A stretch of DNA of 64,000 nucleotides from Catellatospora bangladeshensis (GTDB lineage Bacteria > Actinomycetota > Actinomycetes > Mycobacteriales > Micromonosporaceae): contig NZ_BONF01000026.1 of NCBI RefSeq assembly GCF_016862575.1, positions 1 to 64,000 of the forward strand, in the 5' to 3' direction. A program made the position numbers and the translations under genes. Position 1 is the first letter of the stretch. Each line of letters opens with the position of its first letter. Positions 1 to 8,706 of the stretch are shown here, piece after piece. The notes beneath the pieces were generated by a model. It did no database searches. It had not been told where the DNA came from and was given only the letters and a program-made list of their open reading frames with translations.

Positions 1-11
1 AATCCCGCCCT

Positions 12-1061
12 TCAAAAGGTGATCAGAACCTTCACGACATCGTCGAGTTTCTGGTCGGAGACCTCGAAGGCGCGTTCCATCTCGTCGAACGCGAATGTGT
101 GGCTGGTCATCAGCGTCGGGTCGAGGCGCTTGGCGGCGAGGATCTGCAGCAGCCGCTCCATACGCAGCCTCCCGCCCGGACACAGGCCGGTCGCGATCGT
201 CTTGTCCGCCATGCCGACGCCCCACTCGACCCGGGGGATACGGACGAACTCGCCTTCGCCGAAGTAACCGGTGTTGGACACGGTCCCACCCGGCTTGGTG
301 ATCTTCACGGCCGTCTGGAACGTGCCATCCGAGCCCAGCGCCTCGATCGCCGTGTCCACACCCTGGCCGCCGGTGAGTTCCAGCACCCGCTCGACCACGT
401 CCTCCTTGGTGAAGTCCACGATCTCGTCGGCGCCGTAGACGCGGGCAAGCTTCTGCCGGGACGGCACCGACTCGATCCCGATGATCAGGCCGGCGCCGCG
501 CAGCCTGGCTCCGGCGGTGCACATGAGGCCGACCGGGCCCTGCGCCAGCACCGCCACCGTGCCGCCGATCGGGATGTCGCCGTGCTCGGCGCCCATGAAC
601 CCGGTGGACAGCATGTCGGCGCAGTACACAGCGACCTCGTCGGCGACGCCGTCCGGGATCCGGGCCATGTTGGCGTCGGCGTCGTTGACGTGGAAGAACT
701 CGGCGAACACGCCGTCCTTGGTGTTGGAGAACTTCCACCCGCCCAGCGGCGCTCCCGACTGCGACGCATAGCCGGCCTGCGCAGCGGGGTGCCCCCAGTC
801 GGGCGTGATCGCCCCGACCAGCACCCGGTCACCCGGCTTGAAGTCGCGCACCTCGCTGCCGACGTCCGCGACCACGCCCACGGCCTCGTGGCCGAGCGTC
901 AGATCCTGCCGGGGCCCGATGCCGCCGCCGACCGTGTGGGAGTCGGAGGTGCAGATCAGCGCGCGGGTGGTGCGCACCACCGCGTCGTTCGGGCCGGGCT
1001 TCGGGACGGGCTTGTCCATGAACCCGACCCGGCCGATCTCCTTCATCACGAACGCCTTCAT
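12..1061 (-). CDS. Zinc-dependent alcohol dehydrogenase (secondary-alcohol type)
   Basis: A 349-residue medium-chain dehydrogenase/reductase that should interconvert a secondary alcohol and a ketone with NAD(P)H. The catalytic zinc ligands of the isopropanol dehydrogenase subgroup are visible: Cys37 in ICTSD, His58-Glu59 in GHEA and Asp149 in CADM. The Rossmann GxGxxG-like turn is GPVGLM. The structural four-cysteine zinc lobe is absent, as in the Thermoanaerobacter/Clostridium secondary ADHs. A GTG three bases further upstream (1064) is an alternative start. It stands alone, with the lipoprotein gene behind it on the same strand. The natural substrate is unknown. Confidence 0.85.
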   Translation of the reverse strand: MKAFVMKEIGRVGFMDKPVPKPGPNDAVVRTTRALICTSDSHTVGGGIGPRQDLTLGHEAVGVVADVGSEVRDFKPGDRVLVGAITPDWGHPAAQAGYASQSGAPLGGWKFSNTKDGVFAEFFHVNDADANMARIPDGVADEVAVYCADMLSTGFMGAEHGDIPIGGTVAVLAQGPVGLMCTAGARLRGAGLIIGIESVPSRQKLARVYGADEIVDFTKEDVVERVLELTGGQGVDTAIEALGSDGTFQTAVKITKPGGTVSNTGYFGEGEFVRIPRVEWGVGMADKTIATGLCPGGRLRMERLLQILAAKRLDPTLMTSHTFAFDEMERAFEVSDQKLDDVVKVLITF

Positions 1062-1186
1062 CACGGCCCCCGTACCAGCGCTCTCGTGCGGCCGCGTACC
1101 GCATCCGGACGCCGCTCTTCAACCGACAGAATCGGCGTGATTCACACTAAGTCCTACCCCTGGGGGAAACCGCTGGAATCCAGCGA

Positions 1187-1684
1187 TCAGTCGCCCCCAT
1201 GCAGGGGGAAGTAGTCAGCGCTGGGAAAGGCGATGGGGGCGGCCGGGACGCCGCAGAAGCCCAGGAGGGACTCTGCCTTGGTCGGGACCTGGTCGGGGCC
1301 GAGCAGCGGGCCGGAACCGTCGTCGACGATGCCGAGGGCCGTGAACCGGTCGCCCGAGGTCTCGGTGACCTTCAGGGTGAGGCCCTCCCGGATGACGACC
1401 TCGTAGCGGACCGGGTCGGTCGACACCTGGCTGACCTTGGTGCCGTCGGGCCACAGCGGCACACGCTCCACGTCGCCGGTGAACACCGTGACGCAGCCGT
1501 TCGGGCGCAGTCCGAGCCGCAGCTCGTACGGGCTCGGTTCCGCGGTGAAGTGGCCCGGCACCGGCGGGTTGCCCCGGTCGCTGTAGACCAGGTAGCCGTC
1601 GCCGTCGGTCTGTTCGTCGCAGGCGCCCGCGAGGCTCAGCAGCGCGGCGGTGGCGAGCAGGAGCGAGCGGTACGGACGTCGCAT
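1187..1684 (-). CDS. Putative lipoprotein of unknown function
   Basis: 165 residues with a short basic N-terminus, a hydrophobic stretch and a lipobox-like LAGAC around residues 18-22, so it is probably exported and lipid-anchored. The rest is a small, probably beta-rich domain with two further cysteines that could pair. I do not recognise a family. It starts at an ATG that faces the hemerythrin gene across about 150 bp of divergent intergenic DNA. Confidence 0.65.
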   Translation of the reverse strand: MRRPYRSLLLATAALLSLAGACDEQTDGDGYLVYSDRGNPPVPGHFTAEPSPYELRLGLRPNGCVTVFTGDVERVPLWPDGTKVSQVSTDPVRYEVVIREGLTLKVTETSGDRFTALGIVDDGSGPLLGPDQVPTKAESLLGFCGVPAAPIAFPSADYFPLHGGD

Positions 1685-1835
1685 GGCTCAGACCGTAGCC
1701 GAACGCCGGCGACGGCGCCGCCCCGAGGAAGTCCGCCGGGCGGCGGTTTCAGCAGCGCACCGCCGGGCATCCGGTTACGAAGGCACAGGGCCGGTGCCCC
1801 GGGCATCGCACCGGCCCCGACATGAGGAGGGCCGC

Positions 1836-2312
1836 ATGGATGCCATAGAACTGCTGATCCACGACCATCGCCGGTTCGAGGCGCTGTACGACGCGTACGA
1901 GCGCAGCCGTCCGGTGGCGACGGACGCTGAGAAGCAGGCCCTGGTCGACCGCATGATCCAAGGGCTGACCGCGCACGCGTTCATCGAGGAGACGATCTTC
2001 TACCCGGCCGCACGGCAGGCCGCACCACAGACGACCGACCACATCCTGGAGTCGATCGAGGAGCACCACGTGGCGGCCTGGCTGCTGGCCGAGCTGCGGG
2101 ACCTGGACCCGCAGGAGGAGATGTACGAAGCGAAGGTGGCGGTGCTCATCGAGCAGATGCGCCACCACCAGGAGGAAGAGGAGCAGGACTGGTTCCCGCA
2201 GGTGCGCGCCGCGCTGGGCGCGCAGCGGCTGGAGGAGCTGGGCGGGCGGATGCAGGCCGCGCGCGACGAGGCTCCCGCCGACCCGCTGGACGTGCCCTCC
2301 GCACGGGCCTGA
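1836..2312 (+). CDS. Hemerythrin HHE domain protein
   Basis: 158 residues forming a four-helix hemerythrin-like protein that should bind a di-iron centre and O2, NO or reactive oxygen. The His/Glu ligand pattern is visible: IHDH near residue 9, TAHAFIEETIFYP near 47, EEHH near 73 and RHHQEEEE near 110. The reading frame stays open upstream to 1650, but the ATG at 1836 is preceded by GAGGAG at the correct spacing and begins the recognisable domain. It is monocistronic, with a strong hairpin directly after the stop. Confidence 0.85.
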   Translation: MDAIELLIHDHRRFEALYDAYERSRPVATDAEKQALVDRMIQGLTAHAFIEETIFYPAARQAAPQTTDHILESIEEHHVAAWLLAELRDLDPQEEMYEAKVAVLIEQMRHHQEEEEQDWFPQVRAALGAQRLEELGGRMQAARDEAPADPLDVPSARA

Positions 2313-2315
2313 GCT

Positions 2316-2355
2316 GAGCAGGACGGGCCCGCGGGCGAGCGGGCCCGTCCTGCTC
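2316..2355 (+). terminator. Intrinsic hairpin terminator after the hemerythrin gene
   Basis: A perfect 17-bp inverted repeat (2316-2332 with 2339-2355) separated by a 6-base loop starts 3 bases after the stop codon. There is no clear U-tract, which is usual in high-GC actinobacteria. Confidence 0.75.
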
Positions 2356-2446
2356 GTCTCAGCGCCAGAACCAGACCCTGTTTTCGATACTTCTTGTCCA
2401 CCTGCGGACGTGACAGAGGACCTGGTTTCGGAGGCCCGGATCCGGC

Positions 2447-2461
2447 TACCTTCCTGGCGTG
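2447..2461 (+). promoter_or_regulatory. Leaderless promoter -10 box and start of the PLD-like gene
   Basis: TACCTT at 2447-2452 ends six bases before the GTG start at 2459, and there is no Shine-Dalgarno sequence. This is the TAnnnT-6/7-start arrangement typical of leaderless actinobacterial transcripts. Confidence 0.45.
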
Positions 2462-4024
2462 ACCCCCGACAGCTGGTTCCTGGACGCGGCCGAGCGCGGC
2501 AACCCGGCGACCGAGATCGACCGCCGCCACCCCGGCGGGCTGGCCTGGAGCCGCGGCAACCTGGCCCGGCCGCTGGTGCACGGGGCGGCGTACTTCCGGG
2601 AGCTGGTCTCCGTCCTGGAGGACACCCGCGCCGGGGACCTGGTGCTGTTCACCGACTGGCGCGGCGACCCGGACGAGCGGCTGTGCGGCCCGCGTACGCA
2701 GGTCACCCGGGTGCTCGGCGACGCCGCCCGGCGCGGCGTGCGGGTGTACGGGCTGCTGTGGCGCTCACACCCGGACTGGCTGCACTTCAGCTCGCCGCAG
2801 AACCGCCAGCTCGCCGAGGACCTCCAGCAGGCCGGGGCGCACGTGCTGCTGGACATGCGGGTCCGCTTCGGCGGCTCCCACCACCAGAAGCTGTTCGTGG
2901 TACGCCACCAGGACCGCCCCGAACGCGACGTCGCCTACGTCGGCGGCATCGACCTGTGCCGGGGCCGCAACGACGACCTCGAGCACCTGGGCGATCCGCT
3001 CGCCCCGCCGATGGCGCAGGTGTACGGGCCGCGCCCGCCCTGGCACGACATCCAGCTGGAGCTGCGCGGTCCCGCCGTCGGGGACGTGGAGCTGACCTTC
3101 CGCGAGCGCTGGAACGACCCGAGCGCGCTGTCGCTCAACGTCTTCGACCACGTCCGCGACCGGCTGTCCCGGCTGCGCACCGAGGTCACGCCGCTGCCCG
3201 CGCAGCTGCCGGACCCGCCCGCGGCGGGCGAGCACGCGGTGCAGACGCTGCGCACGTACCCGCGGCGGCGGCTGGGCCGCTACCCGTTCGCGCCGCGCGG
3301 CGAGCGCAGCGTCGCACGGGCCTATCTCAAGTCCATCGCCCGCGCCAAGCGGCTGATCTACGTGGAGGACCAGTATCTGTGGTCGGCGCGGGTGCTGCGG
3401 CCGTTCGCGCAGGCGCTGCGGGACAACCCGGAGCTGCGGCTGATCTGCGTGGTGCCGCTGGCCCCGGACGCCGCCTCGCCGACGGTCTCGATCGCCGAGT
3501 CCTGGGGCCGCAAGCAGGCCATGAAGACGCTGGCCAAGGCCGGTGGCGACCGGTTCGCGGTGTACGGCCTGGAGAACGCCGAGGGCACGCCGATCTACGT
3601 GCACGCCAAGACGTGCGTGGTCGACGACACCTGGGCGACCGTCGGCTCGGACAACTTCAACATGCGTTCGTGGACCTACGACTCCGAGCTGACCTGCGCG
3701 GTCATGGACGAGTCCGAGCGGCCGACGTGGGCGCGCGACCTGCGGCTGGAGCTGATGCGCGAGCATCTGGGGCTGGCCGAGGACGAGGCCGGTGCCGTGC
3801 TCGGCGATCCGGAGGCCGCGTTCGGCGCGTTCGCGCGGGCGGCGGCGGAGCTGGACGGGTGGCACGAGGCCGGCGGGACGGGGCCGCGTCCGCGATCGCG
3901 GCTGCGCCGCTACCAGCCGCCGGACGTGCACGGGTGGCGGCGGGTGCCGGCGCGGCTGGTGTACGAGTTCATCTGCGACCCCGACGGCCGGCCGAGCGGG
4001 ATGCGGGTGCGCAACAGGTTCTAG
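2459..4024 (+). CDS. Phospholipase D-like (HKD) family protein
   Basis: 521 residues with two HKD half-sites: SHHQKLFVV near residue 141 and VHAKTCVVDD near 381, the second followed by the usual GSDNFNMRSW element. The two halves fold together in this superfamily and catalyse phosphodiester hydrolysis or transphosphatidylation. No signal peptide is seen, so a cytosolic role in lipid turnover is likely. The start is a GTG with a leaderless -10 box. The last ~100 residues are an acidic then basic extension of unknown role. Confidence 0.85.
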   Translation: MTPDSWFLDAAERGNPATEIDRRHPGGLAWSRGNLARPLVHGAAYFRELVSVLEDTRAGDLVLFTDWRGDPDERLCGPRTQVTRVLGDAARRGVRVYGLLWRSHPDWLHFSSPQNRQLAEDLQQAGAHVLLDMRVRFGGSHHQKLFVVRHQDRPERDVAYVGGIDLCRGRNDDLEHLGDPLAPPMAQVYGPRPPWHDIQLELRGPAVGDVELTFRERWNDPSALSLNVFDHVRDRLSRLRTEVTPLPAQLPDPPAAGEHAVQTLRTYPRRRLGRYPFAPRGERSVARAYLKSIARAKRLIYVEDQYLWSARVLRPFAQALRDNPELRLICVVPLAPDAASPTVSIAESWGRKQAMKTLAKAGGDRFAVYGLENAEGTPIYVHAKTCVVDDTWATVGSDNFNMRSWTYDSELTCAVMDESERPTWARDLRLELMREHLGLAEDEAGAVLGDPEAAFGAFARAAAELDGWHEAGGTGPRPRSRLRRYQPPDVHGWRRVPARLVYEFICDPDGRPSGMRVRNRF

Positions 4025-4026
4025 GG

Positions 4027-4326
4027 TCAGCCGCCGAGCAGGACCCGGGAGGCGTCGCAGGCGCCGATGACCCGGGCCACGAAGCCGCGCGGGCCGACCA
4101 CGCGCAGCTCACGGGACTCGCGCCGGGCCCGGTGCCGGGCGGCGAGCATGATGTTCAGCCCGCACGAGTCGCAGTACGACAGCCCGGTCACGTCGAGGTC
4201 GACCCGGGGCTCGGCGGCGACCCGCGCGAGCGCCCCGGTGAGCACGGGCCCGGTGGCCAGGTCCAGCTCGCCGGACAGCACCAGCACGGTGCGGTCCGGC
4301 TCCCGGCGCACGTCAACCGTCAGCAC
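4027..4326 (-). CDS. STAS-domain anti-sigma factor antagonist
   Basis: 99 residues covering one complete STAS domain. The phosphorylatable serine lies in the conserved loop YCDSCGLN (Ser54), so it should bind its partner kinase when unphosphorylated. It starts at a GTG inside the 3' end of the HATPase gene, a 14-bp overlap that implies translational coupling of antagonist and anti-sigma factor. The cognate sigma factor is not next door. Confidence 0.85.
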   Translation of the reverse strand: MLTVDVRREPDRTVLVLSGELDLATGPVLTGALARVAAEPRVDLDVTGLSYCDSCGLNIMLAARHRARRESRELRVVGPRGFVARVIGACDASRVLLGG

Positions 4327-4723
4327 GCTCGTCCCGATCTCCCGCCGGGTAGGGGCGCAGGCGGATCCACACCCGCTTGCCGCCGTGATGGTTCTCGATG
4401 CCCCAGGCGTCGGCGAACCGCTCGATCAGCGCCAGGCCGAGGCCGCCGGTGGGGCCGGGCTCGCGCCGGCGCGGGATGACCGAGCTGCCGTCGGCGGCGC
4501 TGACGGTGACCAGCGAGCCGTGCGCCTGCACGCGCACCTCCAGGCAGCCGCCGCCGTGCCGGACGGCGTTGCCGACCAGCTCGGAGATGAGCAGGCCGGA
4601 TTCGTCCAGCCAGTCCTCGTCGGCGTAGCCCCAGGTCAGCAGGATCTGTCGCAGGGTGTGCCGGGCACCTGTCGGCGCCGCGATGCCGAGCGGAAGGTCC
4701 AGGCTCGCGCTGAGCTCGCTCAC
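4313..4723 (-). CDS. RsbW-like anti-sigma factor kinase (HATPase_c)
   Basis: 136 residues. The N-box (LISELVGNAVRHGGG) and the G2 box (TGGLGLALIERFADAWG) of GHKL ATPases are clear. This family of small cytosolic kinases sequesters a sigma factor and phosphorylates a STAS partner. I chose the GTG at 4723 because it follows GGAGGT at five bases; the open frame continues to 4819 without a better start. The STAS partner overlaps its end. Confidence 0.85.
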   Translation of the reverse strand: MSELSASLDLPLGIAAPTGARHTLRQILLTWGYADEDWLDESGLLISELVGNAVRHGGGCLEVRVQAHGSLVTVSAADGSSVIPRRREPGPTGGLGLALIERFADAWGIENHHGGKRVWIRLRPYPAGDRDERADG

Positions 4724-4839
4724 ACCGCACCTCCTCGTCGCGGTCGTCCGGATCGTCGCTGCCTGCCGTATACCCGGCCACTTCAGCATGTATCCCGCGA
4801 CCACCGCAACCTGCGGCACAGTTCACGACAGTGGGCCGG

Positions 4840-5679
4840 TCAGTCCCCGGCGAGCAGGCGGCGGGCGGAGCGGACGACGGCCTCGTCGACGAGCCGGCCG
4901 CGCTCGTCCAGGCACACCCCCGAGCCGTCGCGGACGGCCTGCTCGTGGCGGCGTACCAGCTCGCGGGCGGCGGCGATCTCGGACTCGGCGGGGGTGAAGA
5001 CCTCGTGGACGACAGGCAGCTGTGCCGGGTGTATGCACGCCCGGCCGCGAAAGCCCAGCCGCTTGAGCGCGAGCGTGGACTCGCGCAGCGCGCCGGGGTC
5101 GCGGAAGTTCACCGACACCGGGGCGACCGGCGGGGGAATGCCCGCGGCGGCGCAGGCCAGCACGACCTGCGAGCGGGCCCAGAGCAGCTCGCGCTCGTCG
5201 GGGCCGAGGGTGACGCCGAGGTCGGCGGCGAGGTCGGCCTCGCCGAGCTGGAGCCGGGCGACCCGGGGCGCGCGGGCGATGGCCGGTGCGGCGAGCACGG
5301 CCGCGGCCGATTCGAGCAGCGGCGCCACCCGTACGCTGCCGGGCGTCAGTCCTGCCTGCTGTTCGAGGCGGTTCAGCAGGGTGTCCAGCGCGGTCAGCTG
5401 AGCGGGCGACTCGGTCTTGGCCACGCACAGCCCGGTCAGCCCCGGCCGCACCACCGCCTCGGCGTCGAGGTGGCCGAGTTCGCCGGGGTTGATCCGGACC
5501 CAGATCCGCGGCGACGAGGTGGCCTGGCCGAGGAAGGCGGCGACGGTCTCGCGGGCGGTGTCCTTGGCCGCCGGGGGTACGGCGTCCTCCAGGTCGACGA
5601 TGAGCGCGTCCGCGCCGACCGTCAGCGCCTTGGCCAGCTTCGCGGGGGCGTCGCCGGGAACGTAGAGGTAGGACCTCAT
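4840..5679 (-). CDS. HpcH/HpaI aldolase family, CitE-like acyl-CoA lyase
   Basis: 279 residues, the normal size for CitE/malyl-CoA lyase-type TIM-barrel enzymes. The N-terminal RSYLYVPGD and VDLEDAVPP motifs, the acidic metal ligands and the CIHPAQ element near residue 230 are family signatures. Such enzymes cleave beta-hydroxyacyl-CoA or citryl-type thioesters. An upstream three-half-site operator lies between this gene and the divergent membrane protein gene, so it may belong to the IclR-type regulon. The actual thioester substrate cannot be read from sequence. Confidence 0.75.
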   Translation of the reverse strand: MRSYLYVPGDAPAKLAKALTVGADALIVDLEDAVPPAAKDTARETVAAFLGQATSSPRIWVRINPGELGHLDAEAVVRPGLTGLCVAKTESPAQLTALDTLLNRLEQQAGLTPGSVRVAPLLESAAAVLAAPAIARAPRVARLQLGEADLAADLGVTLGPDERELLWARSQVVLACAAAGIPPPVAPVSVNFRDPGALRESTLALKRLGFRGRACIHPAQLPVVHEVFTPAESEIAAARELVRRHEQAVRDGSGVCLDERGRLVDEAVVRSARRLLAGD

Positions 5680-5777
5680 GCGGGCCCGCCCACCGGCGCT
5701 GGGCGGGTGGGTGTGGCGAGGTGGCGGCCGACCATGCGCCGACGCTAGCCAGGCCATGACCAGCCCGTCAAGAGCTT

Positions 5778-5802
5778 GTTTCTCACAGCGGATCGGTGTT
5801 TC
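5778..5802 (-). promoter_or_regulatory. Predicted IclR-type three-half-site operator
   Basis: On the minus strand the site reads GAAAC, 3-base gap, GATCC, 7-base gap, GAAAC. The spacing is identical to the other sites in this window; the middle half has two mismatches to GTTTC. It lies between the divergent CitE-like lyase and the membrane protein at 5813. Confidence 0.55.
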
Positions 5803-5812
5803 CATTACGCGC

Positions 5813-6520
5813 GTGGGATCGCATACACACGGCTGGTGGATTCTGCTCCACCTGGTTCTCTTCGTCTTCTGGCTCGGCGGCGACCTCGGCGTGTTCTGGT
5901 CGAGCCGGTTCGTCCTCCGCCCCGACCTCAGCCCCGCCGCCCGCGCCACCGCCCTGAAGATCATGGGCGGGCTCGACCTGGGCCCCAAGATCTGTCTGGT
6001 CCTGTTCCTGCCCAGCGGCGTCACGCTGATGGCGCTGGAGCCGCACGGCGCGACGGTGTTCGGGGTGAACCCGTTCTCCTGGCCGGTCGTGGTGGCGGTG
6101 TGGCTGCTGGCCGCCGGCTGGCTCGCCGCGACCATCACCGACCACCACCATCCGGGCCGCCGCCTGTGGGTGCGCCGCGCCGACTGGACCATCCGGCTCG
6201 GGCTCATCGCGGCGCTCGGCGTGACCGCCGTCTACACCCTGGTCGCGGCGCAGCCGTTCGGGGTGGACACCAACCCGCGGTGGCTCGGCGCGAAGCTGCT
6301 GCTCTACACCGTGGCCATCGCGTGCGGGCTGGGCATCCGGCTCACCCTTCGCCCGTTCGGCGCCGCCTTCGGCACGCTGATGACCACCGGCTCCACGCCC
6401 GAGGTGGAGACGGCCATGAAGCGCTCGATCGACGGCTGCCTGCCGTACGTGTGGGGCATCTGGGGCAGCGTGCTGGCCGCCGCGGCGCTGGGCGTGCTCA
6501 AGCCGTTCGCGGAGCCGTGA
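5813..6520 (+). CDS. Multi-pass membrane protein, CopD/DUF2269-like
   Basis: About 235 residues with five to six hydrophobic segments, starting with a helix that contains LLHLVLFVFWLGGDLGVF. A conserved-looking histidine near the start of helix 1 and HHH after helix 3 resemble CopD-like heme or metal membrane proteins, but no diagnostic motif allows a firm call. The GTG at 5813 begins just downstream of the operator; an ATG at 5756 in the same frame would put the operator inside the gene and is less likely. Confidence 0.6.
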   Translation: MGSHTHGWWILLHLVLFVFWLGGDLGVFWSSRFVLRPDLSPAARATALKIMGGLDLGPKICLVLFLPSGVTLMALEPHGATVFGVNPFSWPVVVAVWLLAAGWLAATITDHHHPGRRLWVRRADWTIRLGLIAALGVTAVYTLVAAQPFGVDTNPRWLGAKLLLYTVAIACGLGIRLTLRPFGAAFGTLMTTGSTPEVETAMKRSIDGCLPYVWGIWGSVLAAAALGVLKPFAEP

Positions 6521-6571
6521 CACAGATGCATTGACGGCCGCCAAATCGATCAGCATCATGTCTCTCAATGC

Positions 6572-6596
6572 GAAACGATGTTTCGATCAGAGAAAC
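6572..6596 (+). promoter_or_regulatory. Predicted IclR-type three-half-site operator
   Basis: GAAAC, 3-base gap, GTTTC, 7-base gap, GAAAC: all three half-sites are perfect. It ends 10 bases before the start of the secreted hydrolase gene, a position where a bound repressor would block transcription. Confidence 0.7.
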
Positions 6597-6606
6597 GAGA
6601 GGATCG

Positions 6607-7554
6607 ATGCGAACCTCGTCCGGACCCCGCGGCGCCCGCCGCCTGCTCGTCTCCGCGCTCGTGGCCGTGCTGGCCGCGGGCGCGGCGGCGACGGCGGCCC
6701 CAGCACCGGCCGCCGCGGCATACTCGACCGTCGGCGTATACGCGACCACCGTCGGCGGCGACGCCGCCGACGTCTACCACCCCGTCACCGGCTCACCGCA
6801 CGACCCGTGGCCCGTGGTGCTGCTGCTGCAGGGCGCCAACGTGGACAAGTCCCACTACTCGTGGTACGCCCGCAAGGTCGCCTCGTACGGCTTCGTGGTC
6901 GTCGTGCCGAACCACTACCAGGTCCTGTTCGGCCAGCCCGGCCTCTACGCCACCGGGGCACAGGCGGGCTGGACCGTGACCTGGGCCCAGGCCGAGCAGA
7001 CCCGCGCCGGCTCGCCGCTGCTGGGCGCGCTCGACCCCGGCACACTGCTGCTGCTCGGGCACTCGTTCGGCGGCGCGGCCGGGCTGGGCCTGGCCACCGG
7101 CCTGTGCACGCCGCCGTTCTGCCCGGTGCCCACCCCGGCCCCGCCGCAGCTGCGGGCGGCCGCGTTCTACGGCACCAACAACACCAACCCGGCGACCGGC
7201 ACCACCCCGCCGGTCGCCAACACCATCCCGGTCGCGCTGATCCAGGCCAGTGCCGACGGCATCGGCAGCCCGGCCAACGGGTACGCCACCTACCAGGCGA
7301 TCACCGCGCCGCCGAAGCTCTGGGTCAGCCTCAACGGCGCCAACCACTACGGCATCACCGACACGCAGAACCCGGCCGGGGCCCGCCCGGACCTGTCACC
7401 GCAGACCCTCAGCCAGGCCCTGAGCATCGAGACCGCGGGCCGCTGGGCCGCGTTCTGGCTGCGCGCGCATCTCGGCGACCCGGTCGGCCAGGCGTGGGTG
7501 TACGGCGCCGGCGACTACCTGGACGCCAACGTCACCACGCAGTTCGTCAATTGA
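6607..7554 (+). CDS. Secreted alpha/beta hydrolase, chlorophyllase-like
   Basis: 315 residues. Residues 1-38 form a Sec signal peptide ending in an Ala-rich stretch. The mature enzyme has the nucleophile elbow GHSFGG (Ser153), a likely acid Asp217 and the catalytic His247 in NGANHYG. The segment around residues 69-104 (a beta-strand, LLQGANVDK, then YGFVVVVPNHY) is typical of the chlorophyllase/PETase-type hydrolase clan. It would hydrolyse an ester outside the cell. The ATG at 6607 follows a GAGAGGA ribosome site; an in-frame ATG at 6568 sits upstream of the operator. A second hydrolase of this kind lies at 30916. Confidence 0.75.
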   Translation: MRTSSGPRGARRLLVSALVAVLAAGAAATAAPAPAAAAYSTVGVYATTVGGDAADVYHPVTGSPHDPWPVVLLLQGANVDKSHYSWYARKVASYGFVVVVPNHYQVLFGQPGLYATGAQAGWTVTWAQAEQTRAGSPLLGALDPGTLLLLGHSFGGAAGLGLATGLCTPPFCPVPTPAPPQLRAAAFYGTNNTNPATGTTPPVANTIPVALIQASADGIGSPANGYATYQAITAPPKLWVSLNGANHYGITDTQNPAGARPDLSPQTLSQALSIETAGRWAAFWLRAHLGDPVGQAWVYGAGDYLDANVTTQFVN

Positions 7555-7562
7555 GCACACCC

Positions 7563-7590
7563 GGCCGCCTTCGCCCGCGCGAGGGCGGCC
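7563..7590 (+). terminator. Hairpin terminator after the secreted hydrolase
   Basis: A 12-bp stem (7563-7574 with 7579-7590, one G:U pair) and a CCGC loop follow the stop codon by about ten bases. Confidence 0.65.
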
Positions 7591-7710
7591 TTCACATGCT
7601 CCGCGGGAAGGCCGCCGGGTTCGAGCCGGTCACCACAAGGCGCGTACATCCAAAGTAGATCTCTGGAACTTGTCCGTTTCGCACACTGGAACGGCGCAGC
7701 TCGATGGGTC

Positions 7711-7726
7711 TAAGCTCGCGCTCATG
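7711..7726 (+). promoter_or_regulatory. Leaderless promoter of the membrane protein gene
   Basis: TAAGCT at 7711-7716 precedes the ATG at 7724 by seven bases, with no Shine-Dalgarno sequence. A degenerate copy of the regulon motif (GTTTC at 7676, seven bases, GGAAC at 7688) lies just upstream. Confidence 0.4.
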
Positions 7727-8542
7727 CTCATGGATGTGTTGCCGGAGGTGCTGCCGTGGGCGGCGACGGCGGAGACCGCGGAGACACCGGCGCTGAGCGT
7801 CGGCCTCGCTGTGGAGGACTTCGCGCCCACGCTGTTCGCGTTCGTCGGGTTCCTGCTGCTGGCGCCATCCTGGCTGGGCCGCATCGGCGCCGTGCTGATG
7901 GGCGCGGGCGGCGCGGCCAAGTCGACGTGGAAGCTGCTGCACGCCGCCTGGGCCATCGAGGTCCCGTGGCTGGACGACCTGCTGTTCCCGCTGCTCGCCG
8001 CCGGCGGCCTGCTGCTGGCGCTGTCCCTGCACGGCTCGCTGCGCTGGTGGCGGTGGCCGCTGCTGATCGCCGGAGCCGCCGCGGGCGGGCTCGCGGTCGC
8101 CGAGCGGTCCGTGCAGCCCACGTTCGTGTTCGCGACCGTGATCGTGGTGTGGATCAGCGTGCTCGGCTCGGTGCGGGCATGGCGGCACGGCACCGCGCTG
8201 GCCGCCGGGCTGTTCTCGGTGAGCCTGCTCGCGGTGATGGCGCTGATCCCGCTGCGCGGGCACGCGGCCAGCGACGCACTCATGTTCCAGTGGGTCCAGC
8301 AGGGCATCAACACCATGGCGCAGGGCGTGTTCTGCCTCGCGGCCTGGCTGACCTACCGCGCGGTGCGCGGGCACGGCACCGACTTCGCCCACCGGGCCGA
8401 CGACTTCGACGCGCCCGCCTGGCCGCGCCATGACCAGCGCGCCTCCTACGCCGCGCCGTCCTACAGCCGCCGCCCCGACGAGGGCTACTCGGCTCCCCCG
8501 CCCCGCCAGCCCGCCGAGCCCGGCCGGCGCCGCCGCGACTGA
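7724..8542 (+). CDS. Multi-pass membrane protein, paralogue of the one at 35520
   Basis: 272 residues with about six membrane helices and a charged, Pro/Arg-rich cytosolic tail after residue 220. It shares with the 35520 protein the motifs AKSTWKL, LFPL(L/M)A, SVQP or SLQP, MALIPLR or MVPLR, and FQW(V/I)(Q/E)QG. These motifs in the same order make the two clear paralogues. I do not recognise a named family. Its relative sits inside the chlorophyll-breakdown-like operon, which suggests a linked role. Confidence 0.65.
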   Translation: MLMDVLPEVLPWAATAETAETPALSVGLAVEDFAPTLFAFVGFLLLAPSWLGRIGAVLMGAGGAAKSTWKLLHAAWAIEVPWLDDLLFPLLAAGGLLLALSLHGSLRWWRWPLLIAGAAAGGLAVAERSVQPTFVFATVIVVWISVLGSVRAWRHGTALAAGLFSVSLLAVMALIPLRGHAASDALMFQWVQQGINTMAQGVFCLAAWLTYRAVRGHGTDFAHRADDFDAPAWPRHDQRASYAAPSYSRRPDEGYSAPPPRQPAEPGRRRRD

Positions 8543-8571
8543 CTCCCGCCGCCGCGCGGGTCGCGGCGGGC

Positions 8572-8677
8572 ATGATCGCCGTCTCGTGTCAAGATCTGCG
8601 GTCTGGCCACAGGTTTGGACACGAGACAGCGATCACCCGTCGCCAGACCGCACTTTCCGACACGAACCCGCGATCAT
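8572..8677. repeat. Palindromic intergenic repeat, family R1, copy 1
   Basis: A ~65-bp inverted repeat (arms 8572-8590 and 8618-8635) followed by an extra right arm at 8659-8677, so the copy is compound. Arm termini read ATGATCGC and GCGATCA, with an inner TCGTGTC/GACACGA. It lies between the convergent membrane protein and iclR genes and probably terminates both. Confidence 0.65.
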
Positions 8678-8706
8678 CGGGGCCGCGAGCGGGACCCGGT
8701 TGTGGC

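Noticed and set aside
1166-1170. GAAAC upstream of the alcohol dehydrogenase as an operator
   Set aside because: No GTTTC partner at three bases and no third half-site at seven bases.
6568-6606. Upstream ATG giving a longer secreted hydrolase
   Set aside because: The extension would be coded by the operator sequence and would put charged residues before the signal peptide; the ATG at 6607 has a ribosome site.
7664-7692. Regulon operator before the 7724 membrane protein
   Set aside because: GTTTC-N7-GGAAC fits, but the first half-site is absent at the required spacing; kept only as a weak possibility.
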